DNA from: Bacteroidales bacterium | GTDB taxonomy: Bacteria > Bacteroidota > Bacteroidia > Bacteroidales > Lentimicrobiaceae | Reading direction: 5' to 3' | Assembly (NCBI GenBank): GCA_022837485.1 | Contig: JALHHH010000025.1 | Location: forward strand, 34,614-56,758 | Length of the DNA: 22,145 nt | Part shown: positions 7,849 through 14,247 of the stretch, piece after piece | Numbering within the stretch: position 1 is the first letter of the stretch | How the letters are laid out: the number at the start of each line of letters is the position of its first letter | Made by a program: the position numbers and the translations under genes | The notes under the pieces: generated by a model | Databases searched by the model: none | Told to the model about the DNA's origin: nothing | Seen by the model: only the letters and a program-made list of their open reading frames with translations

Positions 7849-8661
7849 ATGATGAGATACCGCTTCACCAACAGGATACTTACTGCAGCATGCCTGCTGC
7901 TTGCTTTTGCAACGGCCTGCAAACCTGAACCCGGCCCCGAAAAACCATCCAGCACGTTAAACCTTACGTTTGATCACCTGGCCGACAGTCTGCCACTCCG
8001 TTTCAATACAATGGCATATACCAACGTTGCGGGAAATCCTTATGAAGTAACGGAGGTTATGTACTTTATTTCCGACATCCGGCTTTATCACAGCGATGGA
8101 AGGATTATACGCCTTTCGGACTGGGAAAATATCCATTACATCGACAGTAACATTCCCTCAACGTTAACATTCAGTGCTGGATCCGGGTTGCCTTCCGGCA
8201 GATACGACAGCCTTACCTTTACGTTCGGCCTTTCAGAAGAAATCAATAATTCGTATATGTTTGTCAACCCTCCGGAAGTAAATATGGCCTGGCCGGAAGT
8301 ACTGGGCGGCGGATATCATTACCTCATGCTCAACGGATGGTGGAGAGATAATGCCGGAATCCGCAAACCATACAATTTCCATCTCGGCATCGGGCAGATC
8401 TATGCAAACAACTCAGGGCAGGTTTCCGATATTACCGGCTTCATTCACAACCATTTCGATGTAACACCTTCCGGTTCACCCTTTACTTTACCTGCAGAAG
8501 GCACTGTTTCCCTGATAGTAAGCATGCATATCCAAAGCTGGTTCGACACCCCGCTGAATTTCGATTTTAACGCATGGGGTGGAGCTATTATGCAAAATCA
8601 GGATGCGATGTACATCGGAGCAGTTAACGGCAGGGATGCTTTCAGTATAAGGCAGGAGTAA
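7849..8661 (+). CDS. MbnP-family lipoprotein, probable copper-handling partner
   Basis: The 270-residue product has an N-terminal hydrophobic segment and a lipobox ending at Cys24 (AFATAC), so it is probably a lipoprotein. The body resembles the MbnP family: LNLTFDHLADSLPLRFN, NVAGNPYEVTEVMYFISDIRLYHSDG, SGRYDSLTFTFGLS, and NMAWPEVLGGGYHYLMLNGWW. MbnP proteins were described in methanobactin loci, where MbnP binds copper(I) using a tryptophan-derived kynurenine made by the MauG-like enzyme MbnH. No MauG/MbnH-like gene is in the window, so whether this protein carries such a modification is unknown. It sits 14 bases after the copper receptor gene and is surely cotranscribed. A 7-base-pair hairpin without a T run (8719-8737) follows. 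An alternative start is the next codon (7852). Confidence 0.82.
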   Translation: MMRYRFTNRILTAACLLLAFATACKPEPGPEKPSSTLNLTFDHLADSLPLRFNTMAYTNVAGNPYEVTEVMYFISDIRLYHSDGRIIRLSDWENIHYIDSNIPSTLTFSAGSGLPSGRYDSLTFTFGLSEEINNSYMFVNPPEVNMAWPEVLGGGYHYLMLNGWWRDNAGIRKPYNFHLGIGQIYANNSGQVSDITGFIHNHFDVTPSGSPFTLPAEGTVSLIVSMHIQSWFDTPLNFDFNAWGGAIMQNQDAMYIGAVNGRDAFSIRQE

Positions 8662-8800
8662 AAGTTCGAAGAGCGCAGCCAACACAAACTTTACCATAGT
8701 CCGGGCACGTACACTCTGCCTGAAATGCTTTTTCAGGGAACATCATACCGTGGTTTGCTATAATTGACAACCCGAAAGAACCAACAGACATTAAATGGAA

Positions 8801-8830
8801 ACGGCAGCAGAGAAACTATCCCGCTGCCGT
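8801..8830 (-). terminator. Probable terminator of the sigma/anti-sigma/Spy operon
   Basis: An 8-base-pair perfect stem (8801-8808 with 8823-8830, ACGGCAGC/GCTGCCGT) encloses a 14-base loop. On the minus strand it lies 17 bases past the last gene and is followed by TTTCCATTT, a broken T tract. Termination is likely but may be inefficient. Confidence 0.5.
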
Positions 8831-8847
8831 ATATTTCGTCAAATTAT

Positions 8848-9384
8848 TTACTTGTTGTAGGGGCAATTAACACCTCTGCCCGGCATTCCATGATTCCTGT
8901 ATCTGCGCGGACCGTTGTTATCGCCTTTCCATTGCCGACTTCCGCCTCTTCTGCCAGGTCTTGAGTCATAGAATGCTTTTTGCTCATCGTTAAGGAGTGT
9001 GCGTACGCTGCGTCGATGGTTTTCCCGTTCCTTCATCAGGTCGCCTTTCAGTCTGGCAATATCATCGATTGCCTGATCAATGGCTTTGGGGTCTTCCTTA
9101 TCGGCAACCCGGAGGGTATTCAGTCTGGCCTGTTTTTCTCCGATCTCTGCTCTGATCTGTTCGGCTTTTCTGAAATGAGCCGTTCTGAGGGCTGCAATCT
9201 CTGTCTTCTGATCTTCTGTCAATGATGGGATTATACAATCATCCGATATTCCCGGGCCGCGTCCGGGGCCTTGTTCTGCTCCGTATCCTCTTCCGGGTCG
9301 CTGTGCATTAAGATCGGAGGCTATCAATCCAAGGGCCATTATTCCGGTTACAAGGGCGATCATTCTGATTCGTTTCGTTTTCAT
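8848..9384 (-). CDS. Spy/CpxP-like periplasmic protein with Arg/Gly-rich ends
   Basis: The 178-residue product has a signal peptide (MKTKRIRMIALVTGIMALG, cleavage near LNAQ). The mature protein is a charged helical domain with two LTxxQ-type motifs, LTEDQKTEI near residue 55 and LLNDEQKAF near 130. These mark the Spy/CpxP family of periplasmic chaperones and metal-stress sensors. Both ends are rich in Arg and Gly (RPGRGYGAEQGPGRGPG; RPGRRGGSRQWKGDNN), and there is a Cys at SDDCIIP and one near the C-terminus (NCPYNK). A longer frame from 9438 adds 18 residues before the signal peptide, so I chose 9384. It is the last gene of a minus-strand operon led by an ECF sigma factor. Its role in refolding or in metal sensing cannot be told from sequence. 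Confidence 0.85.
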   Translation of the reverse strand: MKTKRIRMIALVTGIMALGLIASDLNAQRPGRGYGAEQGPGRGPGISDDCIIPSLTEDQKTEIAALRTAHFRKAEQIRAEIGEKQARLNTLRVADKEDPKAIDQAIDDIARLKGDLMKERENHRRSVRTLLNDEQKAFYDSRPGRRGGSRQWKGDNNGPRRYRNHGMPGRGVNCPYNK

Positions 9385-9418
9385 AATTAAGGGTTTATTG
9401 TTATTGAATAGTGTTTTC

Positions 9419-9967
9419 TCAGTGGTATCTGTTCCCACCTCCCCGGCGATGACGGAATCCTTCGCGATGACCTGGACCGGGTTGTTCGCCTTTGAGCAGG
9501 CGGTGGTAAAAGCTTATGAGAGTCTCACGCTGTCCGGGCTTCGATATCTCCCAGAGATCCCGCATATGCCGGGCAGTCTGAGCTTTTATCTGACCGTGCA
9601 GCTCACCTATGTGCATTGCAAGTGCATCCATACGTGTGCTGTCGGGGGTAACGCTGGTAACCTCTTCGATCAGAGCGTTGTTTGCATTACGCAATTCCTC
9701 CATCAGAGGCGCTATGCGCTGGCGGTGGATCTTAACGGATTCGCGCAGCAGCAGCTGTTGTTGCTCATCAAAGCCTGCATCTGCCATCAGACTGCGCGGC
9801 CGGGGCCATACAGCAACGGAATCTGCTTCGCTGTTAAGTTCTGCCCTGTAATCTGTCGCATTGTGAATACTTTTCACCTTTACAATAATGGTAAGCAGGC
9901 TGGCAAGGTTAACGATGGTGAGCAAAACCACAACCAGAAGTAAAATCTTATTTTGTTTTGTCGCCAT
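9419..9967 (-). CDS. Membrane-anchored Spy/CpxP-like periplasmic protein, possible metal sensor
   Basis: The 182-residue product has one N-terminal membrane segment (residues about 8-30, ILLLVVVLLTIVNLASLLTII) and no cleavage site, so it is probably anchored with its helical domain in the periplasm. The domain (FDEQQQLLLRESVKIHRQRIAPLMEELRNANNALIEEV) resembles the CpxP/CnrX group, where such proteins bound to the membrane sense metal and signal to the anti-sigma factor. The C-terminus is rich in His, Arg and Gly (GPGHREGFRHRRGGGNRYH), a possible metal-binding tail. It lies 5 bases after the anti-sigma gene and 34 bases before the second Spy-like gene. Order and topology match CnrY/X/H-like systems; the ligand is unknown. 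Confidence 0.8.
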   Translation of the reverse strand: MATKQNKILLLVVVLLTIVNLASLLTIIVKVKSIHNATDYRAELNSEADSVAVWPRPRSLMADAGFDEQQQLLLRESVKIHRQRIAPLMEELRNANNALIEEVTSVTPDSTRMDALAMHIGELHGQIKAQTARHMRDLWEISKPGQRETLISFYHRLLKGEQPGPGHREGFRHRRGGGNRYH

Positions 9968-9972
9968 GTTTT

Positions 9973-10431
9973 TTAATGGTTTTCATCAAAAAAATAATTT
10001 TCGAGCCGGGCAAGTGTGTAATCTTCTGTAATTTCACTTCCCTGATTTGTCGAAACAGCAGTCGTTGCAGAATTACCCGGGATCGCATTTCCTCCGGTAA
10101 GAAGACCGCCGATCCAGATCCCCAGAATAACAGCAGCTGCCAATCCCGCAAGGGCGCTGCCGATAGCACGGTAATCCCGCAACGGCAGCAGAATCCCGGA
10201 ATGAACCCTTACGGTGCTTTTCAGCTTAAGATCGACTTTTTGATAAAACACAGGATCTGCTTCACAGCGGCGGAGCCCGGAATGATCCGACAATACCGCA
10301 CCGTGAGCCATAGCAAGTTTTCGGCATGCGGAACATGTTTCAAGATGTTCCTCCAGTTCATACCCTTCCGAACCGGTTTTCGCGGAAACGGAGCGTTCTA
10401 AAATAAGTAACCAGGCATCTTGGCAATTCAT
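9973..10431 (-). CDS. Zinc-finger anti-sigma factor
   Basis: The 152-residue product has the anti-sigma zinc-finger signature HLETCSACRK (HxxxCxxC) near residues 29-38, preceded by the early Cys3. One membrane segment follows at about residues 91-112 (IGSALAGLAAAVILGIWIGGLL), then a short periplasmic tail of about 40 residues. This is the usual layout of an inner-membrane anti-sigma factor that holds its ECF sigma factor through the cytoplasmic N-terminal domain. It follows the sigma gene by 56 bases and precedes the membrane-anchored Spy-like gene by 5 bases, so it is probably the switch between a periplasmic signal and the sigma factor. Confidence 0.88.
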   Translation of the reverse strand: MNCQDAWLLILERSVSAKTGSEGYELEEHLETCSACRKLAMAHGAVLSDHSGLRRCEADPVFYQKVDLKLKSTVRVHSGILLPLRDYRAIGSALAGLAAAVILGIWIGGLLTGGNAIPGNSATTAVSTNQGSEITEDYTLARLENYFFDENH

Positions 10432-10487
10432 CGAATCAAAATTTAATTAACAGTTTGACACTAAACGTTTAAATAACTTGCGCATTC

Positions 10488-11054
10488 CTACGCAAAAAAC
10501 TTTTTAAGCCTTTTCTGAAGGTTCATTTTAGCCCTGTGTATCAATGATTCCACGGCCGGAAGGGAGAGATTCATAACGCCTGCGATTTCCTGATACGAAA
10601 GATCCTCAAGCTTACTAAGTGTAAAAGCGATGCGCTGATTTTGGGGAAGGGAGTCAATGGCACGTTCCAGGGCATGTTTTAGATCTTCCTGCTCAAGCAG
10701 GTCGTTCCCTCCAGCTGCCCCTGCGGGCAGGCAGGTAGTATCATCAGCAGAATTTCCGGTAAACGGATTCAGTTCAAGCCATAATCGTCTGCGTTTGCTG
10801 CTTCGGATATGATTCAGCGAACGGTTTACGGCAATGCGGTGCAACCAGGTACTCACCTTCGCATCGCCCCGGAATGACGCTGCATTCCGTATTACCTCCA
10901 CAAAAACATCCTGGGCAATATCCTCTGCATCGTGCATATTGCGCAAAAATCCGAGGCAAATATTATAAACCCGCAACTGATGGTTAGCAACCAACCAGCG
11001 GGCAGCCTCTTCATCTCCGCTAATCAAACCCTGAATGCATTCACTGTCAGTCAT
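10488..11054 (-). CDS. ECF (sigma-70 family) RNA polymerase sigma factor
   Basis: The 188-residue product has region 2 at about residues 15-88 (DAEDIAQDVFVEVIRNAASF, VSTWLHRIAVNRSLNHIR) and region 4 at about 128-185 (LPQNQRIAFTLSKLEDLSYQEIAGVMNLSLPAVESLIHRAK). It lacks regions 1 and 3 and is of normal ECF length. It heads an operon with an anti-sigma factor and two Spy/CpxP-like proteins, so it likely controls an envelope or metal stress regulon, probably including its own promoter. No clear promoter was assigned upstream. The linker between regions 2 and 4 holds an odd CLPAGAAGG stretch coded by a GC-rich palindromic repeat (10715-10735). Confidence 0.95.
   Translation of the reverse strand: MTDSECIQGLISGDEEAARWLVANHQLRVYNICLGFLRNMHDAEDIAQDVFVEVIRNAASFRGDAKVSTWLHRIAVNRSLNHIRSSKRRRLWLELNPFTGNSADDTTCLPAGAAGGNDLLEQEDLKHALERAIDSLPQNQRIAFTLSKLEDLSYQEIAGVMNLSLPAVESLIHRAKMNLQKRLKKFFA
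10715..10735. repeat. REP-like GC-rich palindromic repeat inside the sigma-factor gene
   Basis: CTGCCC-CTGC-GGGCAG (10715-10730) is a perfect hairpin, overlapped by CCTG-CGGG-CAGG and followed by another GCAGG. Read on the coding strand it adds CLPAG, the start of the CLPAGRQAG-type peptide that I recall from repeat insertions in many Bacteroidota proteins. It sits in the variable sigma2-sigma4 linker, where an in-frame insertion would be tolerated. Confidence 0.5.
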
Positions 11055-11259
11055 TTCCTCTTATCAACGAGTTTTATCCTATAAAATTACATTATTCTGT
11101 ATGACAACAGTCCCTGTAAAAACTTTCGCAACCAAACAATTTAAAATGCTCTGTTTCGGGCAGAGAACACCATCAAAACACATTCTTCAGTCGTTGTCAT
11201 CTTCCCGTTAAGGTACAGCAGCATATACCTTTACGGATAATAAATCGCAGAAAGTACTC

Positions 11260-11292
11260 TTGTAATTTATTCTGAAAAATGAATTAATTTTG
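11260..11292 (+). promoter_or_regulatory. Putative promoter for the small exported protein
   Basis: TTG (11260-11262), 22 bases, then TAATTTTG (11285-11292), an exact -7 match with slightly long spacing. It lies about 30 bases before the ATG at 11324 and supports that small gene. Bases 11055-11259 hold an imperfect inverted repeat (AAGGTA/TACCTT near 11210-11231) and nothing else that I recognise. Confidence 0.48.
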
Positions 11293-11323
11293 CATTGGAA
11301 ACGCTAAAATATTTCCAGGTCCC

Positions 11324-11665
11324 ATGAAGGCAATCTTCCGGCTCATTCATTTTTTCATTCTTCTGTCGGCATTCCATTTGTCGCTGCAGATGGCGGGTCC
11401 TACCCTGCCGGGGGCATTCATCAACGATACAGCGCCTGCTCTAACGCAAAAGTCGGTTGTTCTGCTTCCGTTCAGCAATGCAGAAACGCAAACAGTCCCC
11501 GCACAGATCGCCACTTTTGAGCAAAGAGATACCCTTTTTGCTTTCGGAATCTTAACGTCAGCGGACTTATGTAAAGGTAAATCAGCTGAGTATTACAGCA
11601 GTACAAGGTATCCGGAATTTATCTCCACGCATGTGCTTTGTCTCACCTGCATTCTTAGGGTATAG
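11324..11665 (+). CDS. Hypothetical small exported protein
   Basis: I do not recognise this 113-residue product. The N-terminus looks like a signal peptide (MKAIFRLIHFFILLSAFHLSLQMAG), and the rest is a low-charge sequence without clear repeats. Three Cys residues stand out: one at ADLCKGK and a CLTC pair near the C-terminus. The case for a real gene is the signal peptide, the good promoter match 30 bases upstream, and the lack of any competing frame. It is flanked by the divergent sigma-factor operon and by the microprotein at 11831. Codon use and the unusual C-terminus (LCLTCILRV) leave open that it is a fragment or a chance frame. Confidence 0.5.
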   Translation: MKAIFRLIHFFILLSAFHLSLQMAGPTLPGAFINDTAPALTQKSVVLLPFSNAETQTVPAQIATFEQRDTLFAFGILTSADLCKGKSAEYYSSTRYPEFISTHVLCLTCILRV

Positions 11666-11701
11666 AATTCGACACATTTTCCGGCACTTTTTCCTGACAT
11701 G

Positions 11702-11813
11702 CCACATGTGGAACCAATGAACAGGTTCCGGTGCAGGAGTCACCGGTGTGCACAGATCGTATGTGCATACAGGTACAAGCCGGCATACTGACCGATTAAT
11801 GCTTGTCGCATAC
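11702..11813. repeat. Cluster of overlapping inverted repeats and GCATAC direct repeats
   Basis: Within about 70 bases lie CCACATGTGG (11702-11711), GGAACC/GGTTCC (11710-11729), CCGGTG/CACCGG (11728-11746), TGTGCACA (11747-11754) and GTATG-TG-CATAC (11759-11770). Adjacent repeats share bases, so the hairpins compete. GCATAC occurs at 11765, 11783 and 11808, and TGTGCA twice, 15 bases apart. The cluster is directly upstream of the 39-residue gene and may be an operator array or a structured leader. Confidence 0.5.
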
Positions 11814-11830
11814 TCTAAATCAAAGAAATC

Positions 11831-11950
11831 ATGGAAACAACAACAAATAACAAATCAAACTTTTCCGGTTTTAAACCATTTCTGATCATCTTCGGTATCC
11901 TTATCGTGATCTCTGTACTTCTGAAGATTTTACTATCTGTTATGATGTAA
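11831..11950 (+). CDS. Single-span membrane microprotein, 39 residues
   Basis: ATG at 11831 opens a 39-residue frame. It has a polar Asn/Thr/Lys-rich start (METTTNNKSNFSGFK) and one hydrophobic helix (about residues 17-39, LIIFGILIVISVLLKILL) with a single Lys inside. A strong terminator begins 22 bases after the stop, and a repeat-rich stretch precedes the start, so it looks like a stand-alone transcript. I know no named family. Its layout recalls the extra N-terminal helix of some Bacteroidota ExbB/MotA proteins, and exbB is the next gene, but a terminator and 255 bases separate them. Possible roles include a subunit of a membrane complex or a type I toxin; neither is supported further. Confidence 0.6.
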   Translation: METTTNNKSNFSGFKPFLIIFGILIVISVLLKILLSVMM

Positions 11951-11972
11951 AGAATCATCAGGTTTGCTGATT

Positions 11973-12010
11973 TCAGGGGAAAACAAAATGATTTTCCCCT
12001 GATTTTTTTT
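11973..12010 (+). terminator. Strong intrinsic terminator after the microprotein
   Basis: An 11-base-pair perfect stem (11973-11983 with 11992-12002, TCAGGGGAAAA/TTTTCCCCTGA) with an 8-base loop is followed by T8 (12003-12010). It isolates the 39-residue gene from the exbB operon. Confidence 0.9.
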
Positions 12011-12205
12011 CAGAATCCATCCCACGTTGGCTATATACCGAAACAACGAATACAGAACGTCATCTCCTTGGAGTGGGATAAAATAAAAATCCTGTAAATG
12101 AGTTACTATTAATTAACACCGGTATGTTGATAGAATATTTTTAGAAAACAGCGTGCCGGCAGGGATTATAATTACTTTTACGCTGAAAAAACTAAGCCAA
12201 TTATA

Positions 12206-12925
12206 ATGATTACGGGAATGCTTCTTCAAATCACCCAACCGGCAGGTGTTCTTGCCGACACGCTTTCAGCAACCGCACTGCAACCGGCAGAGGCCGGGCA
12301 CATCAGTCTTTCGATCTGGGAACTTACCCTTCGCGGCGGATGGATCATGATACCTCTGGCGCTGATGTCGGTGCTTGCCGTTTACATTTTTATTGAACGG
12401 TATATAGTGATCAACCGGGCTTCGAAAGAAGAGAATAACTTCATGAACAACATCCGCGATTTCATCCATAACGGACGCATCGATTCGGCCATGTCGCTCT
12501 GTAAGAACAACCAGAGTCCGATAGCCCGAATGATTGAAAAAGGCATCAGTCGTATCGGAAAGCCACTGGGCGACATAAACGCTGCCATTGAGAATGTGGG
12601 TAAGCTGGAGGTTTCAAAACTTGAGAAAAATATTGCCGGTCTGGCTACCATCGCCGGCTCAGGTCCTATGATCGGCTTCCTTGGAACCGTTACCGGGATG
12701 GTCAGGGCATTTTACGATATGTCGATGGCTGGCAACAACATCGATATTGCACTCTTGTCGGGTGGCATTTATCAGGCTATGATAACCACGGTAGCAGGAC
12801 TCATCGTCGGTATTATTGCCTACATCTGTCACAACATTCTGGTAGCCAGAGTTGAAAAGGTTGTATTTCTGCTCGAAGCCAGGGCAACCGAATTCATCGA
12901 CCTGCTGCACGAACCGGCATCCTGA
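12206..12925 (+). CDS. exbB: ExbB/TolQ/MotA-family proton channel subunit
   Basis: The 239-residue product has three membrane segments: about 46-68 (IMIPLALMSVLAVYIFIERYIVI), about 145-172 and about 184-210. The conserved part covering the second and third helices reads GLATIAGSGPMIGFLGTVTGMVRAF and GGIYQAMITTVAGLIVGIIAYICHNIL, as in ExbB/TolQ. With ExbD it forms the inner-membrane motor that converts proton motive force into TonB movement. It is followed by exbD (45 bases) and a TonB-like gene, so it is an Exb system and not flagellar MotA. Bases 12011-12205 hold no gene; an ATCCCAC/GTGGGAT inverted repeat (12019-12025 and 12073-12079) could shape the leader. Confidence 0.95.
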   Translation: MITGMLLQITQPAGVLADTLSATALQPAEAGHISLSIWELTLRGGWIMIPLALMSVLAVYIFIERYIVINRASKEENNFMNNIRDFIHNGRIDSAMSLCKNNQSPIARMIEKGISRIGKPLGDINAAIENVGKLEVSKLEKNIAGLATIAGSGPMIGFLGTVTGMVRAFYDMSMAGNNIDIALLSGGIYQAMITTVAGLIVGIIAYICHNILVARVEKVVFLLEARATEFIDLLHEPAS

Positions 12926-12970
12926 TCTACGATTGAACCATTTCTGACAAGAACGATTTATTAAAATATT

Positions 12971-13384
12971 ATGGCAATCAGACCAAGAAACAAGATCAAA
13001 CCGGAATTCAGCACCGCTTCCATGTCGGATCTCGTATTCCTTCTGCTGATCTTTTTCATGCTCACATCCACACTGGTAAGTCCCAATGCCATCAAACTGC
13101 TGCTTCCCTCAAGCTCCAGCAAGACCATGGCAAAACAGTCACTTACTGTATATATCGACGCCGGGTACAACTATTACATTGAAGAAAATCCGGTGAATCC
13201 GGAGTTTCTGGTTGAAACCATCGGCAACAGCCTTCAGGGACAGGCCGATGCTTCCGTCGTGCTCCGCGCCGATCAAACGGTTCCGGTTCAATACGTGGTA
13301 ACCCTGATTGATGCGGTAAATCAGGTTAATGAACTGATGAAAACCCATCACAAGGTAATTCTGGCAACCAAACCAAAGTCGTAA
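12971..13384 (+). CDS. exbD: ExbD/TolR-family biopolymer transport protein
   Basis: The 137-residue product has a short cytoplasmic N-terminus, one membrane helix (about 20-41, DLVFLLLIFFMLTSTLVSPNAI) and a periplasmic ExbD/TolR domain. Asp20, at the start of the helix (SMSDLVFLLL), corresponds to the essential proton-carrying Asp of ExbD. The periplasmic part includes ASVVLRADQTVPVQYVVTLIDAVNQV, the usual C-terminal ExbD motif region. It sits between exbB and the TonB-like gene and completes the motor. Confidence 0.95.
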   Translation: MAIRPRNKIKPEFSTASMSDLVFLLLIFFMLTSTLVSPNAIKLLLPSSSSKTMAKQSLTVYIDAGYNYYIEENPVNPEFLVETIGNSLQGQADASVVLRADQTVPVQYVVTLIDAVNQVNELMKTHHKVILATKPKS

Positions 13385-13453
13385 CACCGCACCGGATTCT
13401 GAAAACCGGGTTGTGGCAGATTTTTTGATAAAGACATCCGAAAATCCGTTTCA

Positions 13454-14236
13454 ATGGACAAGGACAAAATCAGAGGAATAGCCGGAACCATTATTTTTCA
13501 TGCAATATTGGTTGCAGCATTGATATTTCTGGCTTTGCGTACCCCGCTGCCGCTTCCTGAGGAGGCTGGTGTTGAGGTAAATCTTGGCTATTCCGACGAC
13601 GGAATGGGCGATATTCAGCCGCAGCAGCTCGCTATCGGAGATATAGCTCCCTCTGCATCGGCACCTCAAACAGAGAATATCGACGATGTTGTTACCGAAA
13701 ATAACGACGAAGCACCTGCAATAAAACCGGTTGAGCGTCCGGCACCCAAACCTGTTGAAAAACCCGAACCGCGCACTGCCGTCAAACCCGAACCTGAGCC
13801 GCAACCTCAGCCGGTTGTAAATCCCGATGCTCTTTACAAAGGAAAACAGGGAAGCTCCACACAGGGCGGAGATCAGGGAAGCACCGGCAAGCCCGGTGAC
13901 CAGGGAAAAACAACCGGCACACCCGACGGGCAAGGGTACGACGGCACCGGTGGAGCCGGAGGTGGGATATCGTTCAGCCTGGTTGGCCGCACATCACGGC
14001 AACTACCCAAGCCGGCTAATACATTCAGGGAAAGAGGAACCGTTGTTGTAACCATATTTGTTAACCGTGAAGGCAGAGTGACCCGAGCACTTGCCGGAGC
14101 CAAAGGCACTACCACTTCAAGTTCAGAACTCCGCCTGCTGGCCGAGAGAGCTGCCATGCAGGCCCGTTTCAGCCCCAAAGAAGATGCTCCGGAAGAGCAG
14201 CGCGGCACTATTACGTATATCTTTGAACTGAACTAA
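13454..14236 (+). CDS. TonB-family energy transducer with Pro-rich and Gly-rich linkers
   Basis: The 260-residue product has one N-terminal membrane helix with a His (about 8-28, GIAGTIIFHAILVAALIFLAL). An acidic segment follows, then a Pro-Lys-Glu-rich spacer (about 91-122, with PAPKPVEKPEP), then a Gly/Gln/Asp-rich stretch (about 130-175, with repeated GDQG). The last 85 residues look like a TonB C-terminal domain (GTVVVTIFVNREGRVTRALAG, LAERAAMQARFSPKE, GTITYIFELN). The protein would span the periplasm and contact TonB boxes of outer-membrane receptors. The Gly-rich stretch makes the linker unusual. A TolA-like role is the alternative, but no tolB or pal gene is near. folC follows after 11 bases. 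Confidence 0.88.
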   Translation: MDKDKIRGIAGTIIFHAILVAALIFLALRTPLPLPEEAGVEVNLGYSDDGMGDIQPQQLAIGDIAPSASAPQTENIDDVVTENNDEAPAIKPVERPAPKPVEKPEPRTAVKPEPEPQPQPVVNPDALYKGKQGSSTQGGDQGSTGKPGDQGKTTGTPDGQGYDGTGGAGGGISFSLVGRTSRQLPKPANTFRERGTVVVTIFVNREGRVTRALAGAKGTTTSSSELRLLAERAAMQARFSPKEDAPEEQRGTITYIFELN

Positions 14237-14247
14237 TTATTTTCACC

